A DNA stretch of 36,497 bases, taken from NCBI GenBank assembly GCA_900548345.1, contig URKA01000034.1, positions 1-36,497 on the forward strand, written 5' to 3'. The notes beneath the pieces are model-generated. The model was not told the DNA's origin. It did not search any database and saw only the letters and a list, made by a program, of their open reading frames with translations. The translations under genes and the position numbers were made by a program. How positions within the stretch are numbered: position 1 is the first letter of the stretch; every line of letters begins with the position of its first letter. This DNA is from an uncultured Paraprevotella sp. (GTDB taxonomy: Bacteria; Bacteroidota; Bacteroidia; Bacteroidales; Bacteroidaceae). Shown here one piece after another: positions 15,894 through 24,244 of the stretch.

Positions 15894-16139
15894 AGTTATT
15901 TAACTCGTTTCTGTTTCCATGTCGAAAAGCGGACCGCAAGAGTCCTGCTTTTAAACACTGCAAAATTATAAAATTCTTTTGATATATGATATAATCGGAC
16001 AGAAAAAAATATCGCGGAAACACACTTTTTCACATCACGAAAATATCACCGTTCCGGCTGGCGGACATCAGGTTTTATCATTAGGATAACCCACGGCTCC
16101 GACTGTTTCCGTACACACCTTTCAATTTGCCACGGAACG

Positions 16140-16583
16140 TCAGAATGAACGGAAATACAAGGTATTCTTTTCCGAACGGAGCGCCATGCGGCCGTCACCA
16201 AGGGAAACCACCTCAAATGTAGTGTCCGGACCATCCACCCCGAAACGGGACAACTTGCCTTCCTCGGCATCCTGTTTTTGGTTGCTCTTGTTCACCAGAT
16301 TGTACAGCCGCAGGGTGCGGCCTTTTTCATCGTATGCGTACTGCCCGATAAATGTACCGAAACCGTTGTTTCCCAAATCCCTCAGTTCGACAATCTGCAG
16401 TTGCAGCGCCCAGAAAAGGCGGTTGCAAGGCATATCCTCCCCTGTGGCGTTATCCACGATGCGTTCTGTTTTCCAAAAACCTTCCAGGTCGGGATATTCG
16501 GGAGCTTTGCCCGTGCATCCGGGCCAAAGCATGGAAACAAGCACCAGACACAGACTTGCGCAGACCTTTCTTATTTTCTCCAT
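16140..16583 (-). CDS. small lipoprotein, lipocalin-like
   Basis: This 147-residue protein has a hydrophobic N-terminus (KVCASLCLVLVSMLWPGC) consistent with a lipoprotein signal and lipidation at Cys23; the WPG before the cysteine is a relaxed lipobox. The mature part is short and beta-rich, with a DLEGFWKTERIVDNATGE opening and a TLYFRSF end, resembling lipocalin-like small Bacteroidetes lipoproteins. I cannot name a family securely and no function is claimed. It overlaps the end of the Wzi-family gene by 13 bp on the same strand, so the two are probably translated from one message. Confidence 0.72.
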   Translation of the reverse strand: MEKIRKVCASLCLVLVSMLWPGCTGKAPEYPDLEGFWKTERIVDNATGEDMPCNRLFWALQLQIVELRDLGNNGFGTFIGQYAYDEKGRTLRLYNLVNKSNQKQDAEEGKLSRFGVDGPDTTFEVVSLGDGRMALRSEKNTLYFRSF

Positions 16584-18109
16584 ACGCCTTCTTTTTTGAT
16601 TGTAACCATACCGCCCGAAGCGTTGCCGGGGAAATTGCCGCGGTCGAATCCTGCCGCCGCCGAGAAGTGCCAGCCGGAAAAGGCCTTGGGCGAATAGGTA
16701 ACCTCAAGCAACGAGCTGAATTGTTTGTGTATCTTGTCCAGCGGACGCTCGTAAGTGCCCCAATGGCGGGCAAAGGACATCAGCATGCGGTAGTTCCACT
16801 CTCCGGAAGGAGCACCGGCAATGGCCCAATGATGGGCGCGCGCCCTGTTGCTGCGGTACAACAGGTTGCCGTCGCGGTTGTATATCGGCCCCGGCAGGAG
16901 CGGATTCCCCATTCCCATGCCGTAATGTGCCCAGGAATGATAATAATAGTTGTTGTAATAGTTGTCCATCGCACTGATTTGCGTTCCTGCAAAAGCCAGT
17001 ACGGAACCGTCGAAACGTTCGTCGCCATCGTACAGGATGGGACCCGACTGGTCTTTCGTGGCCAAACCCTCCCATAGCAAGGTACTCACCCACCTGTTGC
17101 GGGGCAATGTGACTTCTATGCCGATGTGCCCGTCCTTCCAACGGCCGTATTCGAGGAACATCTGCGAATGATCCTCGAACAGATGCTCGTAGTAGACTCT
17201 GAACTTCCAGTCGTGCAGGTAGTAATTAAGTCCGAAATGCCAGCTTCCCACATGGTTGCCCTCCACGTTCACCTGGTCGCCTCCGGGCGTGTCTGCCCCG
17301 CCGGCCTTGGCGAAAAAGACCTTGGCATAGTTTTTCAGGCCATGCGGCATGTCATAGACATTTTCCTTCAGTCCGACAGTCCCGTCGGGATTCTTCACCT
17401 TGGTGAAGGAATGCCTTTTGCCGCCGAACTGCGCCGACATCATCATGCCCACCTCGGCTTCGAGCGGAAACACCCGTTTATTGCCGAACTTCAGCATAAG
17501 GAACTTGCTGTGGTACAAAATGTCTTCCACATAGGGCTTGCCTGAGGGACGGGCGAAATCGCGTTGCCAGCGGTCGTCGACGAAACGTCCGTAAGCGATG
17601 TATCCCTTGAAGGCAAACCAGCCTTTTGTGCCGGGCACCGTGTAATAATCAGCTATTTCGGCCCTGATTTGCGGTACGGGCCTTGCATTGTTGCCTTCCA
17701 CCATCCCGCCGCTGCTCAGCAACGGGTTCTTACCTATGGGGGCACGCTCCTTACTGCCTATGCTCAGATTCAGGCACCGCCAGGAAATGTCGGCATAGGC
17801 TTGCTGTACGACAAAATCGGACGGGGAGTTGATTGCACCGGCCAAGTCCAGACCGGCACCGATGCGCCAACCATGCCGGAAATCATGTTTCCATGCCACT
17901 CCGGCACGCAGGTAACCGCTGTTCGGCTCCTGGCTTGACAGGCCGTTACGGTTTGCCGTAAACCACAACGGGGCATAGTCGCCCGCAGAACCTGTGCCGG
18001 ACAGTTCCGCATGATAAGACAGTATTGTGTCGTTCTGCGCCACTCCCACAGCGGAACAGCATACGCACAACAGCAAGAGGAACGGTCTTAATTTGTCTGT
18101 CATCTTCAT
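16571..18109 (-). CDS. Wzi-family capsule assembly outer-membrane protein
   Basis: A 512-residue protein beginning with a signal peptide (RPFLLLLCVCCSAVGVAQ, cleavage near residue 25), followed by alternating aromatic/polar strands typical of a large outer-membrane beta barrel. It resembles the Bacteroidetes branch of the capsule assembly Wzi family: an early GDYAPLWFTANRNGLSS block, KERAPIGKNPLLSSGGM, WHFGLNYYLHDWKFRVYYEHLFED and a terminal strand region. In enterobacteria Wzi helps anchor capsule on the cell surface. No capsule biosynthesis cluster surrounds it, so a broader surface-glycan role is possible. A promoter and an array of 22-bp spaced repeats lie upstream. Confidence 0.82.
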   Translation of the reverse strand: MKMTDKLRPFLLLLCVCCSAVGVAQNDTILSYHAELSGTGSAGDYAPLWFTANRNGLSSQEPNSGYLRAGVAWKHDFRHGWRIGAGLDLAGAINSPSDFVVQQAYADISWRCLNLSIGSKERAPIGKNPLLSSGGMVEGNNARPVPQIRAEIADYYTVPGTKGWFAFKGYIAYGRFVDDRWQRDFARPSGKPYVEDILYHSKFLMLKFGNKRVFPLEAEVGMMMSAQFGGKRHSFTKVKNPDGTVGLKENVYDMPHGLKNYAKVFFAKAGGADTPGGDQVNVEGNHVGSWHFGLNYYLHDWKFRVYYEHLFEDHSQMFLEYGRWKDGHIGIEVTLPRNRWVSTLLWEGLATKDQSGPILYDGDERFDGSVLAFAGTQISAMDNYYNNYYYHSWAHYGMGMGNPLLPGPIYNRDGNLLYRSNRARAHHWAIAGAPSGEWNYRMLMSFARHWGTYERPLDKIHKQFSSLLEVTYSPKAFSGWHFSAAAGFDRGNFPGNASGGMVTIKKEGVWRK

Positions 18110-18162
18110 TTATAATATCATATCCGAAAAAGCACTGGAAGCGGAAAGTTTCCTGACGGCTA

Positions 18163-18186
18163 CCGGCCGCTTCATGCCCCGGCCGG
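18163..18186 (-). other. GC-rich hairpin at the 5' end of the Wzi transcript
   Basis: CCGGCCG (18163-18169) pairs perfectly with CGGCCGG (18180-18186) around a 10-nt loop. The predicted start (near 18181) falls at its edge, so it would sit at the very 5' end of the message or overlap the promoter start region. An mRNA-stabilising role is inference. Confidence 0.4.
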
Positions 18187-18218
18187 CAAAGATAGCTTAA
18201 TTCTATAAATATCGCAAG
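18187..18218 (-). promoter_or_regulatory. promoter of the Wzi-family gene
   Basis: On the minus strand CTTG (18218-18215) precedes TATCTTTG (18194-18187) by 20 bp. The -7 element is exact and the -33 element differs from TTTG at one base. The leader would be about 70 nt. Confidence 0.55.
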
Positions 18219-18288
18219 AAACTGCGGGCGATATGTAATTCCGGACTTCAATATTTTTCATACAAGACAGTATCTTCCGGAAGTCCAC

Positions 18289-18376
18289 ACAGGTGAACGA
18301 AGAAATGGACACAGGTGTGCGTTCAGTTCCTTACAGGTGTCCGTCCCGTCGCTCACAGGTGTGCGTTTCAGGCTTT
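18289..18376. repeat. four-unit 22-bp array of ACAGGTG
   Basis: ACAGGTG begins at exactly 18289, 18311, 18333 and 18355, giving three successive 22-bp intervals. Units 2-4 share ACAGGTGT followed by G/C and CGT; the last 10 or so bases of each unit vary. In-phase degenerate units occur on both sides: ACAGTAT at 18267 and ACATACA at 18377. The period is not a multiple of three, so it is not a coding repeat, and it lies in the 424-bp gap between guaA and the Wzi-family gene. Spacing of about two helical turns would put every site on one face of the DNA, as in cooperative operator arrays. The binding protein, if any, is unknown. Confidence 0.8.
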
Positions 18377-18440
18377 ACATACAACTGATAACCAACATAT
18401 TACAAAAGCACCAAAATCAAGTCCGGCAACTACTTTTGTG

Positions 18441-18526
18441 TAAAAAGAAATGACCGCAGACACGATCCGTATCATCATTCACGGAACGCATCTGCGGCCA
18501 CACTTTCCGTCCGGTACAGACCGGAC
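18441..18526 (-). terminator. two hairpins after guaA
   Basis: The nearer hairpin pairs 18509-18515 with 18520-18526 (GTCCGGT/ACCGGAC, 4-nt loop). The farther one pairs 18454-18460 with 18491-18497 (CCGCAGA/TCTGCGG), with an inner TCCGT/ACGGA pairing. On the minus strand the farther hairpin is followed by TCATTTCTTTTTACAC, a good terminator tail. Confidence 0.6.
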
Positions 18527-18533
18527 GAGAGTA

Positions 18534-20057
18534 TTATTCCCACTCAATGGTCGAAGGCGGCTTGGAGGAGATGTCGTAGCATACCCTGTTCACACCCTTC
18601 ACCTTGTTGATAATGTCATTACTAACCTTCGCCATGAAGTCGTAAGGCAGATGCGCCCAGTCGGCGGTCATGGCATCCGTACTCGTCACGGCACGCAAGG
18701 CTACGGCACGTTCGTAAGTACGCTCATCGCCCATGACACCCACACTCCTTACAGGCAACAGGATGACGCCGGCCTGCCATACCTGGTCGTACAGTCCCCA
18801 GTCGCGCAGCCCTTGGATGAATATGTCGTCGGCATCCTGCAGGATGCGTACCTTCTCCGGCGTGATGTCGCCCAAAATGCGCACGGCAAGTCCGGGACCG
18901 GGGAAGGGATGGCGCGTAATCAGATGTTCAGGCATGCCCAGCTGACGCCCCACGCGACGCACCTCGTCCTTGAACAGCCACTGCAAGGGTTCGCACAGTT
19001 TCAGGTTCATCTCTTCGGGAAGTCCGCCCACGTTGTGGTGGCTCTTGATGGTCTTGCCCGTAATGTTCAGGCTCTCTATGCGGTCGGGATAGATGGTGCC
19101 TTGCGCCAGCCAGCGCGCATCGGTTATCTTGTGCGCCTCGGCATCGAACACTTCCACGAAATCACGGCCGATAATCTTGCGTTTGCGCTCCGGGTCCGTC
19201 ACGCCTTCAAGGTCCTTGAAGAATTTCTCACTGGCATCCACACCGATGACGTTCAACCCCAAGCATTCATAGTCGTGAAGCACAGTCTTGAACTCGTTCT
19301 TGCGCAGCATGCCGTGGTCGACAAATATACAGGTCAGATTGTCGCCGATGGCCCTGTGCAGCAACACGGCCGCCACAGATGAGTCCACACCGCCGCTGAG
19401 CCCTAAGATGACACGGTCGTTGCCCAACTGCGCCTTCAGTTCGGCCACGGTGGAATCCACGAACGAAACGGCGCTCCAGCCCTGTGTGCTTCCGCAGATA
19501 TCCACCACGAAATTTCTCAGCAGCTGCGTGCCTTGCACGGAATGGAACACTTCGGGATGGAACTGCACGCCCCACAAGAGTTCGCCCTCTGCCTGATAGG
19601 CGGCATTCACCACCTTATCGGTCGAGGCTATCACCTTGAAGCCCTCCGGCAGTGCCGTAATCGTATCGCCGTGGCTCATCCATACCTGCGAGTTTTCCTC
19701 AAAGCCCTTGAACAGGGGATTCTCCTTGTCGAAATAAGAGAGATTGGCACGGCCGTACTCGCGCATGCCGGCAGGTTCCACCTTGCCTCCCAGCGTATAG
19801 CTCATGAACTGCGCTCCGTAACAGATTCCCAGAATGGGATATTTGCCGCGTATCTCGCTCAAATCGATACTGAAAGCCTCTTTGTCGTAAACGCTGAAAG
19901 GAGAACCGCTCAGGATGACGCCGATGACCGACGGGTCATCTTTAGGGAACTTGTTGTAAGGAAGGATTTCACAGAACGTATCCAACTCGCGGACCCGTCG
20001 CCCTATCAGTTGCGTGGTTTGCGAGCCGAAATCAAGAATGATGATTTTCTGTTGCAT
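18534..20057 (-). CDS. guaA: GMP synthase (glutamine-hydrolysing)
   Basis: This 507-residue two-domain enzyme converts XMP to GMP with glutamine and ATP. The N-terminal class I amidotransferase has its nucleophile in LGICYGAQ (Cys79) and the triad His/Glu in QFHPEV. The ATP pyrophosphatase domain carries the PP-loop LSGGVDSS, and the dimerisation domain ends with the standard KPPSTIEWE. Start 20057 (MQQKIIILDFGSQ) is preferred over 20087 because a promoter element overlaps the earlier ATG. The gene follows the MurU-like gene after 51 bp but appears to have its own promoter. Confidence 0.97.
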   Translation of the reverse strand: MQQKIIILDFGSQTTQLIGRRVRELDTFCEILPYNKFPKDDPSVIGVILSGSPFSVYDKEAFSIDLSEIRGKYPILGICYGAQFMSYTLGGKVEPAGMREYGRANLSYFDKENPLFKGFEENSQVWMSHGDTITALPEGFKVIASTDKVVNAAYQAEGELLWGVQFHPEVFHSVQGTQLLRNFVVDICGSTQGWSAVSFVDSTVAELKAQLGNDRVILGLSGGVDSSVAAVLLHRAIGDNLTCIFVDHGMLRKNEFKTVLHDYECLGLNVIGVDASEKFFKDLEGVTDPERKRKIIGRDFVEVFDAEAHKITDARWLAQGTIYPDRIESLNITGKTIKSHHNVGGLPEEMNLKLCEPLQWLFKDEVRRVGRQLGMPEHLITRHPFPGPGLAVRILGDITPEKVRILQDADDIFIQGLRDWGLYDQVWQAGVILLPVRSVGVMGDERTYERAVALRAVTSTDAMTADWAHLPYDFMAKVSNDIINKVKGVNRVCYDISSKPPSTIEWE

Positions 20058-20084
20058 ATCAAATGGTTTATCTGTATTTGGGTA

Positions 20085-20116
20085 CAAAAGTACAACAATT
20101 ATCCGATACTAACAAT
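20085..20116 (-). promoter_or_regulatory. promoter of guaA
   Basis: On the minus strand TACTTTTG (20092-20085) fits the -7 consensus. ATTG (20116-20113) lies 20 bp upstream as a one-mismatch -33 element. It overlaps the last codons of the MurU-like gene. Confidence 0.55.
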
Positions 20117-20855
20117 ACAAGCCGTGCAAGAATTCTTCTGCCTGTTCCAATGTCTCGGCTTTGCCGACATCCATCAGTTTCAGCCCCTCGCAAGGATATG
20201 CACGTATGGTTTCCCTGTCGCATACGGACAGGTAGAAGTCTATGACGGAAAACTTGTCGGGCCAGGTGTCGAAGTAACGGAACAGACGGGGCGAGAAAAG
20301 ATGCACGCCGGCAAAAGCGTACCTGCGGCATCGGGATACATCAAGACCGGGATACGGTGACTTCACTTCCCCCGTATCCACATTGGTCCATCCCACCAGC
20401 CGGTTCTCTTCATCGAACAGCAGATAACGCTTCGTCTTCCGTGTGCTGACCAGCAACCGCGCCGAATCGTCCTGTCCGGGACTACAGAACCGGGACAAAT
20501 CAACGTTGCTCAATATGTCTACGTTATGGACAAGGAAAGGCTTATCTTCCGGATTACCTTCGGACAACAGGGGCATGGCTTTCTTGATGCCTCCTCCGGT
20601 CTCAAGCAGGGCGCCGGTCTCGTCGCTGAAGGCGATGTGTATGCCAAAAGAGCGGTTGGCCTCCACAAAACGGATAATCTGGTCGGCAAAATGGTGCACA
20701 TTAATCACTACATCGGTGATGCCGGCCGCTATCAGCTTGCGGAGCAGGATTTCCAACAAGGGCTTCCCGCCCACCGGCACAAGGGCCTTCGGCATGGTGT
20801 CCGTCAGGGGACGCAGGCGGGTACCCAGTCCCGCCGCAAAAATCATGGCTTTCAT
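20109..20855 (-). CDS. murU: sugar-1-phosphate nucleotidyltransferase, MurU-like
   Basis: This 248-residue nucleotidyltransferase opens with the canonical FAAGLGTRLRPLTDTMPKALVPVGGKP loop (split here by its invariant glycines), which binds NTP and metal. It also has the ETGGGIKKAMPLL and FLVHNVDILSNVDLSRF blocks, the latter holding a metal-binding Asp. Its start overlaps the end of the AmgK-like gene by 4 bp. In the AmgK/MurU salvage route, a kinase makes MurNAc-1-phosphate and MurU makes UDP-MurNAc, bypassing early peptidoglycan precursor synthesis. The neighbour argues for that role; mannose-1-phosphate guanylyltransferase is the alternative. Confidence 0.83.
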   Translation of the reverse strand: MKAMIFAAGLGTRLRPLTDTMPKALVPVGGKPLLEILLRKLIAAGITDVVINVHHFADQIIRFVEANRSFGIHIAFSDETGALLETGGGIKKAMPLLSEGNPEDKPFLVHNVDILSNVDLSRFCSPGQDDSARLLVSTRKTKRYLLFDEENRLVGWTNVDTGEVKSPYPGLDVSRCRRYAFAGVHLFSPRLFRYFDTWPDKFSVIDFYLSVCDRETIRAYPCEGLKLMDVGKAETLEQAEEFLHGLYC

Positions 20856-22399
20856 ATCGTTTGGGGCGTTTGTCCAGGAGCGGATGCTGCCGGAAGTATT
20901 TGCTCTATGTGCTGTTCCCTATGGCAGATGTGCACTTCCACACCGAATTTCCTGTGAATATGCTCCGCAAGATGCTGCGCGGAATATACACTGCGGTGCT
21001 GCCCGCCCGTGCATCCGAAAGAGAACATCAGCGAGGTGAACCCGCGCCGGATGTAGCGGGCCACGTGGGCATCCGCCAACTTATATACACTGTCCAGGAA
21101 AGTGAGTATCTCTCCGTCATCCTCCAGGAAACGGATGACAGGTTCGTCCAGCCCTGTCAATGCCTTGTAAGGCTCATAACGTCCGGGGTTATGGGTACTG
21201 CGGCAGTCGAACACATAACCGCCTCCGTTTCCACTCTCGTCCGCGGGAATCCCCTTGCGGTAGGAGAAACTGAATACGCGTACCACCAACGGACCTTGCC
21301 CGTCGTACTTTGAGCGGCTGGCCGGTCCATCCGTCGCACGCGGTTTGAAACCACCGTTTCCGTCCTTGTCCGGCAAGGTTGCCTCTGCGGCCGGCGCAAA
21401 GCGTGGCATTTCTGTCAGACGGGTCAGAAGTCCATGCAGATAAGGATACGGACAGGCACCCTCCGCAAGTAACCCGCTCAGGTTCCGTATGGCCGGCACG
21501 ATACTATCGAGAAAATGTCGCTTACCTTCAAAGTAGCCTCGAAAACCGTATGCGCCCAACACCTGAAGGATACGGAAGAGTACAAAACGCCTTAACCTTT
21601 CGCCGAACTCTACCGGATTGACGTGCATATACTGTTGCAGCGCATCGAGATATACGACAACCAGCTCTCTACGCAAATCCGGAGAATAGTGCGCCGATGC
21701 CTGCCACAGGAAGCTGGCCACATCGTACTCGACCGGTCCCTTCCGCCCTCCTTGGAAATCAATGAAGACTGGCCGGTCACCGTCAACCAACATCACGTTG
21801 CGCGCCTGAAAGTCGCGGTAAAGGAATGTATCGGAATGTCCTGCCACAAGGTCTTTGGCCATGAGCCGGAAGTCGTTTTCCAGTTTCACCTCATGAAAGT
21901 CCAGCCCCGTAGGTTTAAGAAAACAGTATTTGAAATAGTGAAGATCAAAGAACACATTGGTCACGTCCATTTCGGGTTGCGGGTAGCACTTGTTGAAGTC
22001 CAACCCGCGCGCACCGCGGAACTGCAGGTTGGGAAGCTCGGCAATGGTTCGTTTCAACAGTTCTTTCTCGTAAGCCGAATACTGTCCTCCACTCTCCCGC
22101 CCTCGCTTCAAGGCATCGAACAGACTCTTGTGCCCCAAATCGGTCTGAAGATAACGCAACCTGTCCGAAGAGACCGCCAGCACACGAGGCACAGGCAAAC
22201 GGTGCATGCTGAAATGTGAAGCCAGATAAATGAAGGCTTCATTCTCATCCGTCGAAGTGCCCGTCACACCGACCACAGTCGTTCCGTCTTTTCCGTAGAA
22301 ACGGTAATACACACGGTTGCTGCCGGCTCCCGGCAATTGCTCAACGCATTCCGGCATGTCTCCACACCATTCCTTATATAGTCTTTTCAGTTCTTCCAT
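20852..22399 (-). CDS. AmgK-like sugar kinase fused to RapZ C-terminal domain
   Basis: A 515-residue fusion. Residues 1-330 form a phosphotransferase fold close to the N-acetylmuramate/N-acetylglucosamine anomeric kinase AmgK: a GSNRVYYRF nucleotide-binding strand, catalytic loop YRDFQARN (194-201) and metal-binding DFQGGRKGPVEYDVASFLW from 214. Residues 331-370 are a low-complexity linker. Residues 371-495 match the C-terminal domain of RapZ/YvcJ (VRVFSFSYRKGIP, STHNPGRYEPYKALTGL, FGCTGGQHRSVYSAQHLAEH), the part that in Escherichia coli RapZ senses glucosamine-6-phosphate and binds RNA. The P-loop ATPase half of RapZ is absent. It overlaps the MurU-like gene by 4 bp and follows the ABC permease gene after 4 bp. 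Confidence 0.86.
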   Translation of the reverse strand: MEELKRLYKEWCGDMPECVEQLPGAGSNRVYYRFYGKDGTTVVGVTGTSTDENEAFIYLASHFSMHRLPVPRVLAVSSDRLRYLQTDLGHKSLFDALKRGRESGGQYSAYEKELLKRTIAELPNLQFRGARGLDFNKCYPQPEMDVTNVFFDLHYFKYCFLKPTGLDFHEVKLENDFRLMAKDLVAGHSDTFLYRDFQARNVMLVDGDRPVFIDFQGGRKGPVEYDVASFLWQASAHYSPDLRRELVVVYLDALQQYMHVNPVEFGERLRRFVLFRILQVLGAYGFRGYFEGKRHFLDSIVPAIRNLSGLLAEGACPYPYLHGLLTRLTEMPRFAPAAEATLPDKDGNGGFKPRATDGPASRSKYDGQGPLVVRVFSFSYRKGIPADESGNGGGYVFDCRSTHNPGRYEPYKALTGLDEPVIRFLEDDGEILTFLDSVYKLADAHVARYIRRGFTSLMFSFGCTGGQHRSVYSAQHLAEHIHRKFGVEVHICHREQHIEQILPAASAPGQTPQTI

Positions 22400-22403
22400 G
22401 TCG

Positions 22404-23603
22404 TCATTCCTTGTGTTTCCATATCATCATCACCTTGCTCCTTATCACGCAGACATTGAGCAGGCTCACCGTCAGGAAGAGAAGTATCCCCGACACATAG
22501 GCCGGCATCATCGTCCCTACATCCATTCTGGGGAAGAGCAACAGCATCATATCCAGATAATATCCTCTCATCACGGACAGCAGGACAAGTGCCAGACACA
22601 AGACCACGGCATTCATCCCTATCGTCAACAGTTGATACGGCAATCCCACACGCCACGGGCTGTAACCTATCAGCAGAAGATTCTCAAGTTTGGCCGTGTT
22701 CTTCTGTACCAGCAGATAAATGCTCAGCATCAGGATGTAAAAGGAAAGCACACTGATAAGCAGGCCCACTCCCATCACGATGCCCGACACCACTTTCAGG
22801 AAGTAGGTCGTTTTTCCAGCATCCAACTTGTCGCCTTCCGTATCATAATCTTTCTGTTGCAGAAAATGGGCGATGGCATCGTCCGTCGGGTTGTAGACTT
22901 CCACAATCAACCGCGTGGGAGCCACATCGGCACCGGATGCGTAACGTGTATTGCTCCACTTCATGAACGTTTCGGGCACCAATATCGTGTTCAGCCTGTT
23001 GCTGAATCCAATCACCTTGCCCTTCATGACATCCTCGCGGCCGTCACCCCTCAGACGCACGTTCATGTCTATCATGCCAACCACCCCTTCCGACAGTTTC
23101 GGCAAGGAACGGCTTTGTGCAAACCCGAAATTGTAAATGGCCAGATAGCTGCGCGGAAGGATTATCGGGATAAGCGAGTCGCCATCCTGATAAGTCCAGT
23201 TCCGGATGTCGGCATCCACATAATGGTCGGGCACAGACTCGAAAAACATTTCCGTGCTCATCCCTGTCATACCGTTCATCCCCAGGCTGGCCTGTACGGC
23301 ATAGTGACTGGAAGTGAACACGCCCACGCTCTTGCAGAATCCCTGCTCCTCAATCTCACGGATTTCATCCGCCGAGAACGTGTTCCCGCTTCCGCCGAAA
23401 GCACTGACCATGCTTATCTTCTTGGATATGATGAGATAATCTTTCTTGATAAAACTGTCGCCTTCCGTAAACACCGGCACCACATCGCTGTAGAACTGTA
23501 TCCCCAGCAACACGATGAGCATGCCGAACAGATTGGCGAAGAAGAAACCGACAAACTGTGGGATGCTGATATGCTGACGCAGAAGTTTCCAAACCAAACT
23601 CAT
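22404..23603 (-). CDS. FtsX/MacB-like ABC transporter permease
   Basis: This 399-residue inner-membrane protein has one membrane segment near the N-terminus (about 17-38, FVGFFFANLFGMLIVLLGI). A large periplasmic domain extends to about residue 260, followed by three hydrophobic segments near 275-300, 325-350 and 365-388. This one-plus-three topology is that of the FtsX/MacB/LolC type VII permeases, which act on periplasmic or membrane substrates by mechanotransmission rather than classical import. The substrate is unknown. Its start overlaps the ATPase gene by 4 bp, so the two subunits are translationally coupled. Confidence 0.82.
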   Translation of the reverse strand: MSLVWKLLRQHISIPQFVGFFFANLFGMLIVLLGIQFYSDVVPVFTEGDSFIKKDYLIISKKISMVSAFGGSGNTFSADEIREIEEQGFCKSVGVFTSSHYAVQASLGMNGMTGMSTEMFFESVPDHYVDADIRNWTYQDGDSLIPIILPRSYLAIYNFGFAQSRSLPKLSEGVVGMIDMNVRLRGDGREDVMKGKVIGFSNRLNTILVPETFMKWSNTRYASGADVAPTRLIVEVYNPTDDAIAHFLQQKDYDTEGDKLDAGKTTYFLKVVSGIVMGVGLLISVLSFYILMLSIYLLVQKNTAKLENLLLIGYSPWRVGLPYQLLTIGMNAVVLCLALVLLSVMRGYYLDMMLLLFPRMDVGTMMPAYVSGILLFLTVSLLNVCVIRSKVMMIWKHKE

Positions 23604-24244
23604 AATCTGAATATTTTGTCGTAGTCCAAAGATATATGTTTACCGATACTGGTGACAATGACTCCGGCCCCTTGTGCCTTGGCCTCCGTCATCATGATTT
23701 CACCCATCACGCGACTGTTTTCCTCATCGAGATGACTGACCGGCTCATCGGCCATCAGAAAATCGAAAGGCTGCACCAGCGAACGGAGCATGGCCACCCG
23801 CTGCTGTTGCCCGAAACTCATTTTCCCTATCTTGGCATGAAGCTTGTCGCCGATACCCAGCGCATCGAACCATTCCTCGATTTGCCTACGGCTCTTGAAT
23901 TTTGTCAGGTTGTTCTTGATGGCCACATTCTCGTATGCCGTCAGTTCGGGAAAGAGACGAAGCTCCTGAAACAACAGACTCAACGAATTTTGCCGCAGTC
24001 CGCCCCATTCGCCCACCTTGAGGTTGCGTATGTTTTTACCGTCGAAACAGATGATTCCCTGGTAATCGTTCCGGTATCCTATGAGGTAGCTGCATAAGGA
24101 TGACTTCCCCGTCCCCGAATGGGCTTCTATCAGATAAAGCTGTCCTTTCTCGAAGGTTACATGCTGATGCCACACCTCACTATGGATGTCATCACGTTGG
24201 GAAAAGACTTCGGGCAGGACGTTCTTCAATTCTATCTTATCCAT
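23600..24244 (-). CDS. ABC transporter ATP-binding subunit (LolD/MacB-like)
   Basis: This 214-residue nucleotide-binding subunit has Walker A HSGTGKSS (42-49), Q-loop FQE (92-94), signature MSFGQQQRV (142-150) and Walker B FLMADEP (162-168). The signature departs from LSGGQ. The H-loop histidine is not obvious: the region reads IVTSIGKH. I use the MDKIELKNV start at 24244, because upstream in-frame codons lie antisense-like inside the preceding gene and carry no ABC features. It overlaps the DUF4836-type gene by 13 bp and the permease gene by 4 bp. This order suggests an ATPase, permease and membrane-anchored partner acting together at the envelope. Confidence 0.88.
   Translation of the reverse strand: MDKIELKNVLPEVFSQRDDIHSEVWHQHVTFEKGQLYLIEAHSGTGKSSLCSYLIGYRNDYQGIICFDGKNIRNLKVGEWGGLRQNSLSLLFQELRLFPELTAYENVAIKNNLTKFKSRRQIEEWFDALGIGDKLHAKIGKMSFGQQQRVAMLRSLVQPFDFLMADEPVSHLDEENSRVMGEIMMTEAKAQGAGVIVTSIGKHISLDYDKIFRL

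Noticed and set aside
18289..18376. CRISPR array
   Set aside because: The 22-bp period with a 7-8 bp conserved word and no constant-length spacer does not fit CRISPR, and no cas gene is present.
18431..18438. plus-strand promoter TACTTTTG in the guaA-wzi gap
   Set aside because: It fits the -7 consensus, but no -33 element and no plus-strand gene or plausible RNA gene follows; only the guaA terminator hairpins do.
18450..19382. 310-codon plus-strand ORF
   Set aside because: It lies antisense to guaA, a certain gene, and its translation is rich in His/Arg/Leu without any family signature.
22317..23624. 435-codon plus-strand ORF
   Set aside because: It is antisense to the ABC permease and kinase-fusion genes; the His/Gln-rich translation is what the complement of these genes yields.
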